Below are positions 63,648-64,000 of a stretch of DNA of 64,000 bases, piece by piece. A program made the position numbers and the translations under genes. The stretch covers positions 1,426,001-1,490,000 of the forward strand of contig UGYN01000002.1 of NCBI GenBank assembly GCA_900457075.1. The letters run 5' to 3'. Under the pieces are notes generated by a model that saw nothing but the letters and a program-made list of their open reading frames with translations, ran no database searches and was not told where the DNA came from. Source of the stretch: Serratia quinivorans (GTDB lineage Bacteria > Pseudomonadota > Gammaproteobacteria > Enterobacterales > Enterobacteriaceae). Numbering within the stretch: position 1 is the stretch's first letter; each line of letters begins with the position of its first letter.

Positions 63648-64000
63648 TCAGTCGGCCAACTCCAAAATTCTCGCTACCAGCTGCGAGAAGCTTAAACCAG
63701 ACTGGCGAGCTGCCATCGGCACCAGGCTATGACTGGTCATGCCCGGCGAGGTATTCACCTCAAGCAGATAGAAGCTGCCATCGCTATCCTGCATCACATC
63801 CACGCGGCCCCAGCCGCTGCAGTCCAGCCCACGGTAGGCGCGTAACGCCAGGGCAGCCATTTCGGCTTCCTGCTGCGCACCCAGGCCACTCGGACAGAAA
63901 TACTGGGTATCGTCCGAAATGTACTTGGCCTGATAGTCGTAAAACACGCCGGCCGGTTGAATGCGGATCGAAGGCAATACCTGGTCGCCCAACATCGCTA
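63648..64000 (-). CDS. ddlB: D-alanine--D-alanine ligase B, C-terminal part
   Basis: The last 117 or so codons of Ddl, which joins two D-alanines for peptidoglycan; the gene continues past the right edge. The ATP-grasp C-terminal segment [20 protein letters not shown] followed by [11 protein letters not shown] contains the Mg-binding Asp/Glu/Asn residues of the family. Stops one base before the ftsQ ATG. Context (next to ftsQ in the dcw cluster) supports DdlB. Confidence 0.96.
   Translation of the reverse strand, partial: AMLGDQVLPSIRIQPAGVFYDYQAKYISDDTQYFCPSGLGAQQEAEMAALALRAYRGLDCSGWGRVDVMQDSDGSFYLLEVNTSPGMTSHSLVPMAARQSGLSFSQLVARILELAD

Overview
The window reads as chromosomal DNA of an enterobacterium close to Serratia (Yersiniaceae). 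The backbone proteins (CysJIH, QueD/E, Eno, PyrG, MazG, RelA, BarA, DegP, Dgt, MtnN, ErpA, ClcA, HemL, NadC, GuaC, CoaE, ZapD, SecA, LpxC, FtsZ/A/Q) are full length and very close to the E. coli proteins. The complete hut cluster and the DUF721 gene beside secM are not E. coli-like. No rRNA, tRNA, insertion sequence or CRISPR array was found.

Layout. 0-6.1 kb: assimilatory sulfate reduction (cysJ-cysI-cysH, running off the left edge), then queD and queE for 7-deazaguanine synthesis, with an unrecognised lower-GC gene pair between them. 6.2-17.2 kb: an orphan aromatic-acid-type MFS carrier, then a histidine utilisation operon hutU-hutH-hutT-hutXWV-hutH2 behind a HutC-type palindrome; the last gene is a HutH paralogue without the cofactor-forming Ala-Ser-Gly. 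17.2-20.1 kb: a convergent sulfur cluster (sulfide:quinone-oxidoreductase-like protein, frameshifted DUF1641 protein, methionine gamma-lyase). 20.3-24.5 kb: eno-pyrG-mazG.

24.7-31.5 kb: a compact chaperone-usher fimbrial island lies between mazG and relA, where E. coli K-12 carries mazEF. It holds a FimB/FimE-type recombinase, a 310-bp fimS-like invertible element bounded by inverted TTGAGCCAA repeats, a major pilin, a chaperone with two frameshifts, an usher with one frameshift, a FimH-like adhesin and a regulator with two LuxR-type helix-turn-helix domains. The only good promoter inside the switch points away from the pilin genes, so the sequenced copy appears to be phase OFF.

31.6-37.1 kb: relA, a badly decayed rlmD remnant, and barA. 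37.1-46.4 kb: degP (with a sigma-E promoter), dgt, mtnN, btuF, a TRIC-family gene, a small secreted protein, erpA, clcA and hemL. 46.4-51.7 kb: ampE, with ampD apparently reduced to a C-terminal scrap, then nadC and the ppdD-hofB-hofC type IV pilus genes. 51.8-64 kb: guaC, coaE-zapD-yacG, mutT, secM-secA, a DciA-like DUF721 gene, and lpxC, ftsZ, ftsA, ftsQ and the end of ddlB.

The most interesting content is the fimbrial phase switch and its operon, the MIO-less HutH paralogue, the SQR-DUF1641-methionine lyase cluster, the two decayed core genes (rlmD and probably ampD), and the unknown pair beside queE. All four frameshifts are single extra bases in homopolymers, so sequencing error must be excluded before any of these genes is called dead.
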